Origin: UBA877 sp034436335
GTDB taxonomy: Bacteria > Chloroflexota > Anaerolineae > Anaerolineales > Villigracilaceae
Reading direction: 5' to 3'
NCBI GenBank assembly: GCA_034436335.1
Contig: DAOTVO010000021.1
Coordinates: 1 to 64,000 of the forward strand
DNA length: 64,000 nucleotides
Positions 7,546-16,099 of the stretch are shown in pieces. The first letter of the stretch is position 1. Every line of letters begins with the position of its first letter. The notes beneath the pieces are model-generated. The model did not search any database. It was given only the letters and a program-made list of their open reading frames with translations, and had not been told where the DNA came from. The translations under genes and the position numbers were made by a program.

Positions 7546-10512
7546 ATGAATCAATCCAACCCGCTTTCTCAACCCACCTCCCTCCCTGAGCAGGACTGGC
7601 ACAGCCTGCCCGCAGATGCCGTGCTGGCGCACCTGCAGGTTCAGAACAATGGACTGAGTAGTGCAGAGGCCGCTGAGCGTCTGGCGCAGTATGGCCCCAA
7701 CCAGTTGACCGAGAAACCGCGCCCCGGTTTTCTCAAAATGCTGTGGGACCAGATTAACAGTTTCGTCGTCTGGCTGTTGATTGTGGCCTCGATTGTCTCG
7801 GCCCTGATTGGTTGGAATGAATACCGCCACAGCGGAGAAACCGCAGAGTTCATCGAGGCCGGCGCCATCCTCGCCATTGTGGTTCTCAACGCTACCCTGG
7901 GCATCATCCAGGAACGACGCGCTGAAGCCGCTCTGGGGGCGCTCAAGAAGCTGGCCGCGCCCGAAGCGCATGTCATGCGCGAGGGCCGCCGTCTCACCAT
8001 TCCGGCGCGCGAACTTGTCCCCGGCGACATCGTTTTCCTCGAAGCAGGCAACTTCGTCCCGGCGGACATGCGCCTGCTGGAAGCGGTCAACCTGCGCATC
8101 GAAGAAGCCTCCCTGACGGGCGAATCGCTCCCCGTTCAGAAGAACGCCGCCACCGTGCTGGACAAGAACGTGCCGCTCGGCGACCGCAAGAACACCGCTT
8201 TCATGGGGACGACCGTTTCCTACGGACGCGGACGCGGCGTGGTGGTGGCGACCGGCATGCGCACCCAACTCGGCCTGATTGCCAACATGCTCCAATCGGT
8301 TGAGGAAGAGGAAACCCCGCTCCAGCGCCGTCTCGACCAACTCGGCCGCGTGCTTTCCATCGGCGCTCTCATCCTGGTCGCGGTGGTCTTCCTGGTGGCG
8401 CTCATCAACTACACCGACATCCGTCTCCTGTTCAGCGCTCCGCTGGATTATTTCAAGACCTTTGCCAAAGATATCACCAATGTCTTCATCATCGCCATCA
8501 GCCTGGCAATTGCCGCCGTGCCGGAGGGGCTGCCGGCGGTGGTGACCATCAGCCTGGCGCTCGGCATGGCCGAAATGGTCAAGCGCCACGCCCTCATCCG
8601 CAAACTGTCCTCGGTCGAGACGCTCGGCTCGGCCACCGTCATCTGCTCCGATAAGACCGGCACGCTGACCCAGAACGAGATGACCGTCACCCGCCTCTGG
8701 GCCGACGGGCAGTTTGTTGAGGTGACCGGCACGGGCTACGCGCCGGTCGGCGATTTCCGCGTCGATGGGCAGCCGGTGGATTTGAGAAAATATCCGGCCA
8801 TCCTGACCACGCTTTGGGTGGGCGTCCTCAACAACGACGCCCAATTGGAAATCACCGGCGAGAAGGAAGAAGAGAAAACCTACCGCATCGTCGGCGACCC
8901 GACCGAAGGCGCACTGATTGTCGCCGCGGCGAAGGCTGGCGCCTGGGCGGGCGAGATCACCGAGGCCTACCCGCGCGAGAGCGAAGTGCCGTTCGACTCC
9001 GAGCGCAAGCGCATGATTACTGTTCACAGCGTGGAAAACCCCCGGCCGGAGGATATTTCGCCCTTCTACAACAATCAATATAAAGGCTGGGATGTAATTG
9101 CCGTCAAGGGCGCGCCCGACCTGGTGCTGAATTTGTGCACGCAATACCTCGGCATGGACGACCAGCCGCGCCCACTGGATGACGCCGCCCGTCAGCGCAT
9201 CCTCGAAGCAAACGACGCCATGACCAAAGACGCGCTGCGCGTCCTGGGGATGGCCGGCCGCGTGGTGCGCGATGTCCCCGAAACCGACCTGAAAGTGGAT
9301 GAACTCGAGCGCGAGTTGATCTTTGTCGGGCTGATCGGCATGATTGACCCGGCCCGCACCGAGGTCCGGCCGGCGCTCGAAAAGGCCGCCCGCGCCGGCA
9401 TCCGCACGGTGATGATTACCGGCGATTACCCCAATACGGCCCGCGCGATTGCCGAGTCCATCGGCCTGCTGCGCCCCGGTCACAAGGTCATCACCGGCGC
9501 AGAGGTGGACCGCATGTCCGACGACGAACTCAAGGGCGTCATCGAGGAGACGGACGTGTTTGCCCGCGTCTCGCCCGAACATAAGATGCGCATCGTGGAC
9601 GCCCTGCAGGCCAACGATGAAGTCGTGGCGATGACCGGCGACGGCGTCAACGACGCCCCGGCCATCAAACGCGCCGACATCGGCGTGGCGATGGGCATCA
9701 CCGGCACCGATGTGGCCAAAGAGACTGCCGACATGGTGCTGACCGACGACAACTACGCCAGCATCGTCTCGGCAGTGGAGCAGGGGCGCATCATCTACTC
9801 GAACATCCGCAAGTTCGTCTTCTTCCTCCTGTCCAGCAATATCGCCGAGATCATGATCATCTTTCTCGCCACGCTGGCTGGCCTGCCTGCCCCGCTGACG
9901 GCCATCCAGTTGCTGTGGCTGAACCTGATCACCGACGGCGCGCCAGCCCTGGCGCTGGCGATGGAAAAGGGCGACCCCGACATCATGGAGCAAAAGCCGC
10001 GCCGCAAGAAGGAACCCATCATCACCGGCAGTATGGGGCTGGGCATGGTCATCCAGACCATCACCCAGACTGGCGCGGTGCTGACCGCCTTTGCCCTTGG
10101 CCTCATCTGGCACCTGGAAGCAGGCGCCATGATAACCGAGGGAACGAACCCCATCCTCTATATCATCCAGCACGACTGGCGCGGCGTGGACGTGCAGACC
10201 GCCGAGACGATGGCTTTCGTCACCCTTTCGCTGTGCGAACTTTTCCGCGCCTACACTGTCCGCTCCGAGAAGGTCTCCATCTTCCGCATCGGCGTCTTCT
10301 CGAACAAGTGGATGCAATATGCCGTCGGCCTTTCCATCGCCTTGCTCCTGATTGTCTGCGCCGTGCCATTCCTGCAGCCCATCTTCAACACCCACTTCCT
10401 TGCCGCCCGTGAATGGGCCATTGTCGTCGGTCTGGCGCTCATCCCGGCTGTCTCGGAGGAAATCACCAAACTCTTCCTGCGGCTACGCGACCGGCGCGCG
10501 GCCGCACGCTAA
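7546..10512 (+). CDS. P2A-type cation-transporting ATPase (Ca2+/Mn2+ type, PacL/PMR1-like)
   Basis: A membrane P-type ATPase of 988 residues that exports divalent cations. Motifs: TGES near residue 190 (actuator domain), PEGLP near 326 in transmembrane helix 4 (the P2A calcium/manganese signature), the phosphorylated DKTGTLT near 369, and TGDGVNDAPA near 699 (hinge). Ten membrane helices can be recognised in the usual 2+2+6 pattern. There is no heavy-metal CxxC domain at the N-terminus, so it is not a copper or zinc pump. It begins 37 bases after glgC. The putative manganese riboswitch two genes upstream favours manganese or calcium export, but that is inference. A terminator follows directly. 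Confidence 0.93.
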   Translation: MNQSNPLSQPTSLPEQDWHSLPADAVLAHLQVQNNGLSSAEAAERLAQYGPNQLTEKPRPGFLKMLWDQINSFVVWLLIVASIVSALIGWNEYRHSGETAEFIEAGAILAIVVLNATLGIIQERRAEAALGALKKLAAPEAHVMREGRRLTIPARELVPGDIVFLEAGNFVPADMRLLEAVNLRIEEASLTGESLPVQKNAATVLDKNVPLGDRKNTAFMGTTVSYGRGRGVVVATGMRTQLGLIANMLQSVEEEETPLQRRLDQLGRVLSIGALILVAVVFLVALINYTDIRLLFSAPLDYFKTFAKDITNVFIIAISLAIAAVPEGLPAVVTISLALGMAEMVKRHALIRKLSSVETLGSATVICSDKTGTLTQNEMTVTRLWADGQFVEVTGTGYAPVGDFRVDGQPVDLRKYPAILTTLWVGVLNNDAQLEITGEKEEEKTYRIVGDPTEGALIVAAAKAGAWAGEITEAYPRESEVPFDSERKRMITVHSVENPRPEDISPFYNNQYKGWDVIAVKGAPDLVLNLCTQYLGMDDQPRPLDDAARQRILEANDAMTKDALRVLGMAGRVVRDVPETDLKVDELERELIFVGLIGMIDPARTEVRPALEKAARAGIRTVMITGDYPNTARAIAESIGLLRPGHKVITGAEVDRMSDDELKGVIEETDVFARVSPEHKMRIVDALQANDEVVAMTGDGVNDAPAIKRADIGVAMGITGTDVAKETADMVLTDDNYASIVSAVEQGRIIYSNIRKFVFFLLSSNIAEIMIIFLATLAGLPAPLTAIQLLWLNLITDGAPALALAMEKGDPDIMEQKPRRKKEPIITGSMGLGMVIQTITQTGAVLTAFALGLIWHLEAGAMITEGTNPILYIIQHDWRGVDVQTAETMAFVTLSLCELFRAYTVRSEKVSIFRIGVFSNKWMQYAVGLSIALLLIVCAVPFLQPIFNTHFLAAREWAIVVGLALIPAVSEEITKLFLRLRDRRAAAR

Positions 10513-10533
10513 GGGGGAACCTTCCCGCAAGCA

Positions 10534-10567
10534 ATGGGCTGTCTGCAAGAGACAGCCCATTTTCTTT
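10534..10567 (+). terminator. Rho-independent terminator after the P-type ATPase
   Basis: A perfect 11-bp stem, ATGGGCTGTCT at 10534-10544 with AGACAGCCCAT at 10550-10560, has a five-base loop and is followed by TTTCTTT. Confidence 0.88.
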
Positions 10568-10649
10568 ACCAAATCTTCATGATTCATCCAACCCTGCTTT
10601 ACCTTCACCCTTTATAGTTGGCGCAATCCAAACTCGAAAGGAACGAACC

Positions 10650-11357
10650 ATGAAGAAACTCCTGATCTTCCCCCTGCTCCTGACCGCCATTGTGCTGGCA
10701 GCATGCAATACCCAAAACGCGCCCGCCGCCGGCGGGACCGATGAACCTGCCCCCGTTACAGAAGCCGACACCATCCCCGAACCTGCCATTCCTGAATCCG
10801 TGCCTGCCGCGCAGACCGTGGAAGACAGCCTGGCCTACGTGCGCGAAGAAGAAAAACTGGCGCACGATGTTTACATCTTCCTGTACGAACAGTGGGGCGT
10901 GCAGGTTTTCCAGAACATTGCTGAAAGCGAACAGACCCACACCGACACGGTTAAGTCTCTGCTGGACGCCTACGGCCTGCCCGACCCGGCCGCCGGCGCG
11001 CAGCCCGGTCAGTTCGCCAACCCCGACCTGCAGGCGCTCTACAACCAGTTGACCGCGCAGGGCAGCCAGAGCCTGGCCGAGGCGCTCAAGGTCGGCGCGG
11101 CAATCGAAGAGATTGACATCCTTGACCTGCAAGCCCGCTTGCAAAGCGACCTGCCGGGGGATGTCCGCCTGGCTTATGAGAACTTGCTCTCCGGTTCCTT
11201 CAATCACTTGGCGGCGTTCACTTCCACGCTTGAAAGACAGACCGGCGAAATTTACGCGCCGCAATACCTGACCCCCGAGGTCTACGCTGAGGCACTCAGC
11301 CTGGCTTCTGCCGGCGAGAATGGCGGCGGCAACGGCTATCACGGCGGACGGCCATAA
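10650..11357 (+). CDS. DUF2202-domain lipoprotein (ferritin-like fold)
   Basis: A 235-residue secreted lipoprotein. The signal peptide starts MKKLLIFPLL and ends in the lipobox LAAC with Cys19. A Pro/Glu-rich linker follows, then a DUF2202 domain from about residue 50: SLAYVREEEKLAHDVYIFL, ESEQTHTDTVKSLLDAY and SFNHLAAFTSTLE. The Glu and His spacing resembles a ferritin-like four-helix bundle. The function of DUF2202 is not established. The start is the ATG at 10650 after AAAGGAACG; the frame continues upstream without coding character. The C-terminus is Gly-rich. A palindrome separates it from the next gene. Confidence 0.87.
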   Translation: MKKLLIFPLLLTAIVLAACNTQNAPAAGGTDEPAPVTEADTIPEPAIPESVPAAQTVEDSLAYVREEEKLAHDVYIFLYEQWGVQVFQNIAESEQTHTDTVKSLLDAYGLPDPAAGAQPGQFANPDLQALYNQLTAQGSQSLAEALKVGAAIEEIDILDLQARLQSDLPGDVRLAYENLLSGSFNHLAAFTSTLERQTGEIYAPQYLTPEVYAEALSLASAGENGGGNGYHGGRP

Positions 11358-11372
11358 TCATCCCCTCTTCTG

Positions 11373-11399
11373 TGACGGTCACTTTCCAAGTGACCGTCA
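11373..11399. repeat. Intergenic palindrome (12-bp stem)
   Basis: TGACGGTCACTT at 11373-11384 pairs perfectly with AAGTGACCGTCA at 11388-11399 around a three-base loop. There is no T-run after it, so it is not a typical terminator. It shares the GTCAC-TTTCCAA-GTGAC theme with the palindrome near 1345-1363. Confidence 0.65.
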
Positions 11400-11430
11400 T
11401 AGAATAACACCATCTTGAGGACGCCTAAGC

Positions 11431-12279
11431 ATGAAACTCCCCCGAATCCGACTCTTCCGCAAACGCAGCCTCTGGCCGCGCGCCCTTCTGCAATTCTTTT
11501 TCTTTGCCCTGATTGCGCTCATCTCCATCAACCATACCCTGACAGAAAGCGGGGCGGGACTCTCATTCCTGCCCAATATCAGCCTGCACGCCGTCTGCCC
11601 ATTCGGCGGGGTGGAGACGCTCTACAAATTTTTCACCGAGGGAACATTCGTCCAGAAAGTGCGAGAATCATCTTTCGTGTTGATGACCATCGTTTTCCTG
11701 CTTGCCATCCTGTTCGGACCGGTCTTCTGCAGCTGGGTCTGCCCGTTGGGGACAGCCCAGGAATGGGTAGGAAAACTGGGACGCAAGATATTCAAGAGCA
11801 AACGCTACAACCACTTTATCCCGGCCAAACTGGATAAAGTATTGCGTTATGCCCGTTATGGTGTGCTGGCCTGGGTGTTGTACATCACCATCAACAGCGG
11901 GAAACTGCTTTTCCAGGATTATGACCCATACTACGCCCTCTTCAACTTCTGGACCGGCGAAGTGACCGTCACTGCCTTCATCATCCTCGGCCTGACCCTC
12001 GTCCTGAGCCTGTTTATGGAACGTCCCTGGTGCAAATATGCCTGCCCCTACGGGGCAGTGCTCGGGCTGACCAACCTGTTCCGCATCTTCAAAATTCGCC
12101 GCGTGGCCGCAACCTGCCGCGCCGACGGCGCTTGCGACATCCGCTGCCCGATGAATATCCCCGTCAGCGAGAAGAACATTATCCGCGACCACCAGTGCAT
12201 CACCTGCATGGAGTGCACATCGGAGGCCTGCTGCCCGGTGCGCGAAACAGTCGTTTTCTCTGCTGGAGGCGTCAAATGA
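11431..12279 (+). CDS. Membrane 4Fe-4S binding protein (NapH/CcoG-like polyferredoxin)
   Basis: A 282-residue integral membrane electron carrier. Four or five hydrophobic segments alternate with cysteine motifs: CSWVCPLGTAQEW near residue 95 and CKYACPYGAVLGL near 200, both in the CxxxCP form of the 4Fe-4S binding_5 family. The C-terminal part is a ferredoxin-like region (CDIRCPMNIPV, CITCMECTSEACCP). It resembles NapH, MauN and NosR-type electron-transfer proteins, but no dedicated oxidoreductase is next to it, so its partner is unknown. The stop overlaps the next start in ATGA, implying translational coupling. Confidence 0.86.
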   Translation: MKLPRIRLFRKRSLWPRALLQFFFFALIALISINHTLTESGAGLSFLPNISLHAVCPFGGVETLYKFFTEGTFVQKVRESSFVLMTIVFLLAILFGPVFCSWVCPLGTAQEWVGKLGRKIFKSKRYNHFIPAKLDKVLRYARYGVLAWVLYITINSGKLLFQDYDPYYALFNFWTGEVTVTAFIILGLTLVLSLFMERPWCKYACPYGAVLGLTNLFRIFKIRRVAATCRADGACDIRCPMNIPVSEKNIIRDHQCITCMECTSEACCPVRETVVFSAGGVK

Positions 12280-12629
12280 AACTCAACTCGAAAACCCTGG
12301 GCATTCTCATCCTGGTGGTCCTGTTTGGCGGCATCGCCCTCTCGTCGGCGCTGGGATACTGGAATACCGAGAGGACGGGCGGGGGCGGCTATGGTCAGGG
12401 AGGCGAAGCAGGCGTTGAGTCCGGGGATGAAGCGGCAGAAATGGTGCGCGGCCGCACCACGTTCCAGGACTTGCTCGATCTTGGCCTGAAGCAGGAGGTC
12501 ATCGAGCAGATCATCGGCGCGCCCATGCCCGACCCAGCCACACGCGTCAAGCTCTACTGCAATGAGCAGGGATTGGATTTCGAGCACATTCAAGCAGAAT
12601 TGCAGGCTGCGCTGGAAGCAGGCAACTAG
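12276..12629 (+). CDS. Membrane-anchored hypothetical protein coupled to the 4Fe-4S protein
   Basis: A 117-residue protein with one N-terminal membrane helix (GILILVVLFGGIALSSALGY), a Gly/Glu-rich linker, and a small helical domain (TTFQDLLDLGLKQEVIEQII, then a short helix DFEHIQAELQAALEAG). Its ATG overlaps the preceding stop by four bases, with GGAGG upstream, so it is made together with the iron-sulfur protein and may dock onto it at the membrane. I do not recognise a named family. Confidence 0.75.
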   Translation: MKLNSKTLGILILVVLFGGIALSSALGYWNTERTGGGGYGQGGEAGVESGDEAAEMVRGRTTFQDLLDLGLKQEVIEQIIGAPMPDPATRVKLYCNEQGLDFEHIQAELQAALEAGN

Positions 12630-12650
12630 ACTTCTCCGCCCAAAACTCTT

Positions 12651-13634
12651 TCAGGGACTGTTCACTGCCCGCCAGACGGCGTCCAGCGCCTGCAAAGCCG
12701 TCAGGCGGTGAATGGCGGCCGCCTCCGGCGTCAGGTACACATCGCCCTGGTAGACCGCGTCGGGGCGGGTGTAGAGGCCGCGGTTGGGCAGGCCGCTCAC
12801 CGCCGCCCAGAAATTCCAGACCGGAATGCCATATTCGACCACCAGCGCTGCGTAGCCTGCGTTGACCCGTTCATCCGTCTCGCGGTTATCGGCCTTGGTC
12901 GCTACAATCGGCACCACACCGGCCGCCAGCAACTGGTCGAGAATGCGCCGCATGTAGATGTCGTTCTTGTACTCGTAATGCGTCCCGACGTGAATGATGA
13001 CAAACGATGGATGGTGAAGGCGCAACTCGCACTGGAGCGGCGTCTCGAAAGCCGTACAGGTGTAGCGGTTCTGATGCCAGGCCGGCCACAGGATGGCCGC
13101 TGTTGTCGTCCCGCCCCGTATGGTCGGCCCATCCCGCCCAAACGAACCGGCAAACCAGGCAACTGTTTCCTGCAGGTCGGCGGGCAGGGCCGCCACGGCC
13201 GCCGGGTCGGTGTCATAGACGCCCATGAAGACCTTTGGCTCGGACTGGCAGTCCCCGAAAACCGAGAAGGCGTGCGGATTGTTGCCCTGCGCCTGCCCGA
13301 ACTGATAGACGAGGCGCATGTTTTCGGTCACGATGGGAAGCACCGGCCAGTTGTGCCAGTCGGCCGGGTCGAGACCCAGCGAGGCAGGCAGGGGGGTGGC
13401 GCTCGGCGTCGGGACGGGGGGGCTGGTTGCCGTTTCGAGGGGCGTGGGCGAGGCTGTGGGCGCAGGCGCGGGGGTCGGCGGGTCGGCGGGGAGGGGAGAA
13501 GGCATCTCGCTGGCCGGCAGGAACGGGGTCCGCGTGGCCGCCGCGGGCGGCAATGCGGTTGCTGCCAGGACGGGCGAACAGGAAGTCAACAGCAGGCAGA
13601 GAAGCATCCAAACAGCGAAACGATAGGGCGGCAT
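12651..13634 (-). CDS. Putative SGNH/GDSL-like hydrolase lipoprotein
   Basis: A 327-residue exported lipoprotein with signal peptide MPPYRFAVWMLLCLLLTSC and lipidated Cys19, then a 70-residue Pro/Thr/Ala-rich linker. The folded domain starts near residue 95. SVFGDCQSEPK resembles the GDS nucleophile block of SGNH hydrolases, and FVIIHVGTHYEYKND resembles the block III region with its Asn. The C-terminal YLTPEAAAIHRLTALQAL could provide the block V His. Substrate unknown; a cell-surface carbohydrate esterase is one option. The ATG at 13634 is chosen because it opens the signal peptide; no clear ribosome site is visible. It diverges from the CitE-like gene. Confidence 0.6.
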   Translation of the reverse strand: MPPYRFAVWMLLCLLLTSCSPVLAATALPPAAATRTPFLPASEMPSPLPADPPTPAPAPTASPTPLETATSPPVPTPSATPLPASLGLDPADWHNWPVLPIVTENMRLVYQFGQAQGNNPHAFSVFGDCQSEPKVFMGVYDTDPAAVAALPADLQETVAWFAGSFGRDGPTIRGGTTTAAILWPAWHQNRYTCTAFETPLQCELRLHHPSFVIIHVGTHYEYKNDIYMRRILDQLLAAGVVPIVATKADNRETDERVNAGYAALVVEYGIPVWNFWAAVSGLPNRGLYTRPDAVYQGDVYLTPEAAAIHRLTALQALDAVWRAVNSP

Positions 13635-13659
13635 GCAGGCAATTTTACTGTTTCTGGCG

Positions 13660-13665
13660 TAAAAT
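13660..13665 (+). promoter_or_regulatory. -10 box for a leaderless transcript (CitE-like gene)
   Basis: TAAAAT lies exactly six bases before the ATG at 13672. Transcription from it would start at or next to the start codon, and no ribosome site is present. Confidence 0.6.
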
Positions 13666-13671
13666 AGGGAC

Positions 13672-14541
13672 ATGCACGCACGACGTTCCCTGCTCTACGT
13701 CCCCGGCGACGACCGGCATAAGATCGAAAAGGCGCTCACCTTCGGCGCCGACTGCATCTGCCTCGACCTGGAAGACGGCGTGGCGCAAACCCGCAAAGAA
13801 GCGGCGCGCTTCTCTGTCGCCGCCGCTCTGCGTGAACTGGACTTCGGCGCCTCCGAAAAACTGGCGCGTATCAATCCGGCCGGCTCCGGGCTGGAAGAGG
13901 CCGATCTGGCCGCCGTCCTCCCCGCCCGGCCGGATGGGCTTGTGTTGCCCAAAGCCGAATCGCTGGAGCAGGTAACGTGGCTCAGTGAAAAGGTGGAGGC
14001 TGCCGAACTGGCACACGGCTGGCCGCTGGGCTCCATCCGCCTGATTGTGGATGTGGAGACCGCCAAAGGCATCATCAATCTGAAGGAAATCGCTTCCCAT
14101 CCCCGTCTAGACGCGCTGATTTTCGGCGCTGAGGACTACGCCGTCAGCATCGGCGCGGCGCGCACGCCGGAAGGCTGGGAGGTCTTCACGGCCCGCTCGC
14201 TGGTGGTAATGCACGCCAAGGCCAATGGCCTGCAGGCGATTGACATGGTGACGGTGGATTACCGCGATATCGAGCGCGTCCGCCGCGAGGCGCTCTTTGG
14301 GGCGCAGATGGGCTACACCGGCAAGCAGGTCATCCACCCGGCGCAGGTGGGGCCGGTGCAGGAAGCCTTCACCCCGGACGAAGCAGCCGTCCGCTCCGCG
14401 CAGAAACTTGTGGAGGCGTTCGAGTCCCATCAGCGGGAGGGCCGCGGTGCGTTTGGCTTGGAGGGGAAAATGATTGACATGCCGCTGGTGAAGGCTGCGC
14501 AGAATGTGCTGGAGCGCGCCAGGGCAGCCGGCAAGATATAG
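13672..14541 (+). CDS. HpcH/HpaI aldolase-family CoA ester lyase (CitE-like)
   Basis: A 289-residue TIM-barrel lyase that cleaves or forms beta-hydroxyacyl-CoA esters such as citramalyl-CoA or malyl-CoA. Visible motifs are RRSLLYVPGD at the N-terminus (CoA binding), CLDLEDGV (the metal-binding acidic residue region), LVLPKAES, RLIVDVETAKGI (metal-ligand Glu) and LIFGAEDYAVSIGA, with YTGKQVIHPAQV near the end. No citD or citF is nearby, so it is not part of a citrate lyase complex; a citramalyl-CoA or malyl-CoA lyase is more likely. It appears leaderless, with a -10 hexamer six bases upstream. Confidence 0.88.
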   Translation: MHARRSLLYVPGDDRHKIEKALTFGADCICLDLEDGVAQTRKEAARFSVAAALRELDFGASEKLARINPAGSGLEEADLAAVLPARPDGLVLPKAESLEQVTWLSEKVEAAELAHGWPLGSIRLIVDVETAKGIINLKEIASHPRLDALIFGAEDYAVSIGAARTPEGWEVFTARSLVVMHAKANGLQAIDMVTVDYRDIERVRREALFGAQMGYTGKQVIHPAQVGPVQEAFTPDEAAVRSAQKLVEAFESHQREGRGAFGLEGKMIDMPLVKAAQNVLERARAAGKI

Positions 14542-14561
14542 AACGTCGCTGAAGAGAAAAG

Positions 14562-14592
14562 AAACAAGCCGTTGCGAAGCGGCTTGTTTTGA
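14562..14592. terminator. Bidirectional terminator between CitE-like gene and phoU
   Basis: AAACAAGCCG at 14562-14571 pairs with CGGCTTGTTT at 14580-14589 around an eight-base loop. It is flanked by A-rich sequence on the left and T on the right, fitting the convergent genes. Confidence 0.85.
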
Positions 14593-14615
14593 CTCTGCTT
14601 CAGAATGAAGACAGA

Positions 14616-15293
14616 TTACTCAACTTTTTGCTCGTCATCCGAGGAATTGATCTCTTTGATTTCGCCGGTGATGACGAACAGCGTCCGCTCGCAGATGTTG
14701 GTAACGCGGTCGGCGACGCGTTCTAGGTTGTGTGCCACCCACAGCAGCCAGTTGGCGCGCTCCACCAAGCGCGGGTCCTGGATGATATAGAGCATCAGTC
14801 CGCGATAGACCTGGTTGTAGAGGGCGTCCACCTCGTTGTCCTCGGTGGGGATGGCCGCGGCGGCCGCGGCATCCTCCTCGATGAAGGCGGTCAGGGCGCG
14901 GTGGAGCATGTCGGCGGTTTTGCGCGCCATGTAGGGCACGTCAATCAGCGGTTTGAGCAACGGCGCATCGCCCATGCGCAGGTTGACCGCGGCAATACCT
15001 TTGGCGTAATCGCCCATGCGTTCGAGTTCGCCAGCGATCTCGAGGATGGAGGCCAGCAGGCGCAGGTCATGCGCCATTGGCTGCTGGGTGGCAATCGTCG
15101 CCATGACCTGATTTTCGATGGCAAAGCGTTTGGCGTTGATTTCGGCGTCGGCGGCATACAGGCGCCGGGAGGCTTCCAGGTCGCGCTTCTTCAGCGCCTC
15201 TACGCTTTCCAGGATGGCCTGCTCGACCATGCTGCCCAGGAGCAGGATTTCATCTCTTAATTGCTGGATCTCAGATTCGAAGGTTTTTCGCAT
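14616..15293 (-). CDS. phoU: Phosphate signalling protein PhoU
   Basis: The negative regulator that couples the Pst transporter to the PhoR kinase and limits phosphate uptake. Its 225 residues form two tandem three-helix PhoU domains. Characteristic segments are MVEQAILESVEALKKRD in domain 1 and YMARKTADMLHRALTAF in domain 2, and the metal-cluster motif ExxxD appears in LERMGDYAKGIA and NLERVADRVTNICE. It is the last gene of the leftward pstS-C-A-B-phoU operon, twelve bases after pstB. The C-terminus is acidic (SSDDEQKVE). Confidence 0.96.
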   Translation of the reverse strand: MRKTFESEIQQLRDEILLLGSMVEQAILESVEALKKRDLEASRRLYAADAEINAKRFAIENQVMATIATQQPMAHDLRLLASILEIAGELERMGDYAKGIAAVNLRMGDAPLLKPLIDVPYMARKTADMLHRALTAFIEEDAAAAAAIPTEDNEVDALYNQVYRGLMLYIIQDPRLVERANWLLWVAHNLERVADRVTNICERTLFVITGEIKEINSSDDEQKVE

Positions 15294-15304
15294 GGAAACC
15301 TCTC

Positions 15305-16081
15305 TTATCCAAAACGCCCGGTCACGTAGTCTTCAGTGCGTTTATCGGTCGGACGGGTGAAGATCTTGTTGGTCTCGTCGAACTCGATCACTGTCCCGGC
15401 GCGGGTCTCGCCGGTGAGCATCATCATGGCGGTGTAATCGGAGACGCGCGCTGCCTGCTGCATGTTGTGGGTGACAATAACAATGGTGTAGTACTTTTTG
15501 AGTTCCTGCATCAACTCTTCGATCTTGAGCGTGGCAATCGGATCGAGCGCCGAGGCAGGTTCATCCATCAGGATAACCTCCGGTTTGACAGCGATGGCAC
15601 GGGCAATGCACAGTCGCTGCTGCTGCCCACCCGAAAGCGCCAGTGCGGATTTTTTCAGGTTGTCCTTTACCTCGTCCCACAGGGCAGCGGCGCGCAGGGA
15701 ACTTTCCACCAGTTCGTCCATGTCGCCTTTGTAGCCGTGGATGCGCGCCCCCCAGGCAATGTTTTCATAGATGGATTTGGGGAACGGGTTGGCCTTCTGG
15801 AAAACCATCCCGATGCGGTAGCGCACCTCGACCGGGTCCACATTTTTGTCGTAGAGATTTTGCCCATCGAACAGCACCTCGCCGCGTGTCTGCACGCCGG
15901 CGTAGAGTTCGTTCATGCGATTGAAGGAACGCAGCAAAGTGCTCTTCCCGCAGCCGGAGGGGCCGATGATGGCAGTGATCTTGTGGCGCGGAATTTTGAT
16001 GCTGACTTCTGTCACAGCAAGGAAACTGCCGTAGAAAATGTTCAGGTCGCGGGTTTCGAGGATGTAATGATTATCTGTCAT
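15305..16081 (-). CDS. pstB: Phosphate ABC transporter ATP-binding protein (copy 1)
   Basis: The ATPase that powers high-affinity phosphate import with PstC and PstA. All motifs are intact: Walker A GPSGCGKST near residue 41, Q-loop VFQKANPFPKSIYENI, signature LSGGQQQR, and Walker B VILMDEPASALDP. The 258 residues fit the family. GGAG lies upstream of the ATG. It is part of the first pst operon and the most canonical of three pstB genes in the window. Confidence 0.97.
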   Translation of the reverse strand: MTDNHYILETRDLNIFYGSFLAVTEVSIKIPRHKITAIIGPSGCGKSTLLRSFNRMNELYAGVQTRGEVLFDGQNLYDKNVDPVEVRYRIGMVFQKANPFPKSIYENIAWGARIHGYKGDMDELVESSLRAAALWDEVKDNLKKSALALSGGQQQRLCIARAIAVKPEVILMDEPASALDPIATLKIEELMQELKKYYTIVIVTHNMQQAARVSDYTAMMMLTGETRAGTVIEFDETNKIFTRPTDKRTEDYVTGRFG

Positions 16082-16099
16082 GTTGTCTTACTCCAAAGA

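Noticed and set aside
7456..10395. A 979-codon open frame antisense to the P-type ATPase
   Set aside because: It mirrors a GC-rich coding sequence with clear P-type ATPase motifs on the other strand; it has no family motif and no ribosome site.
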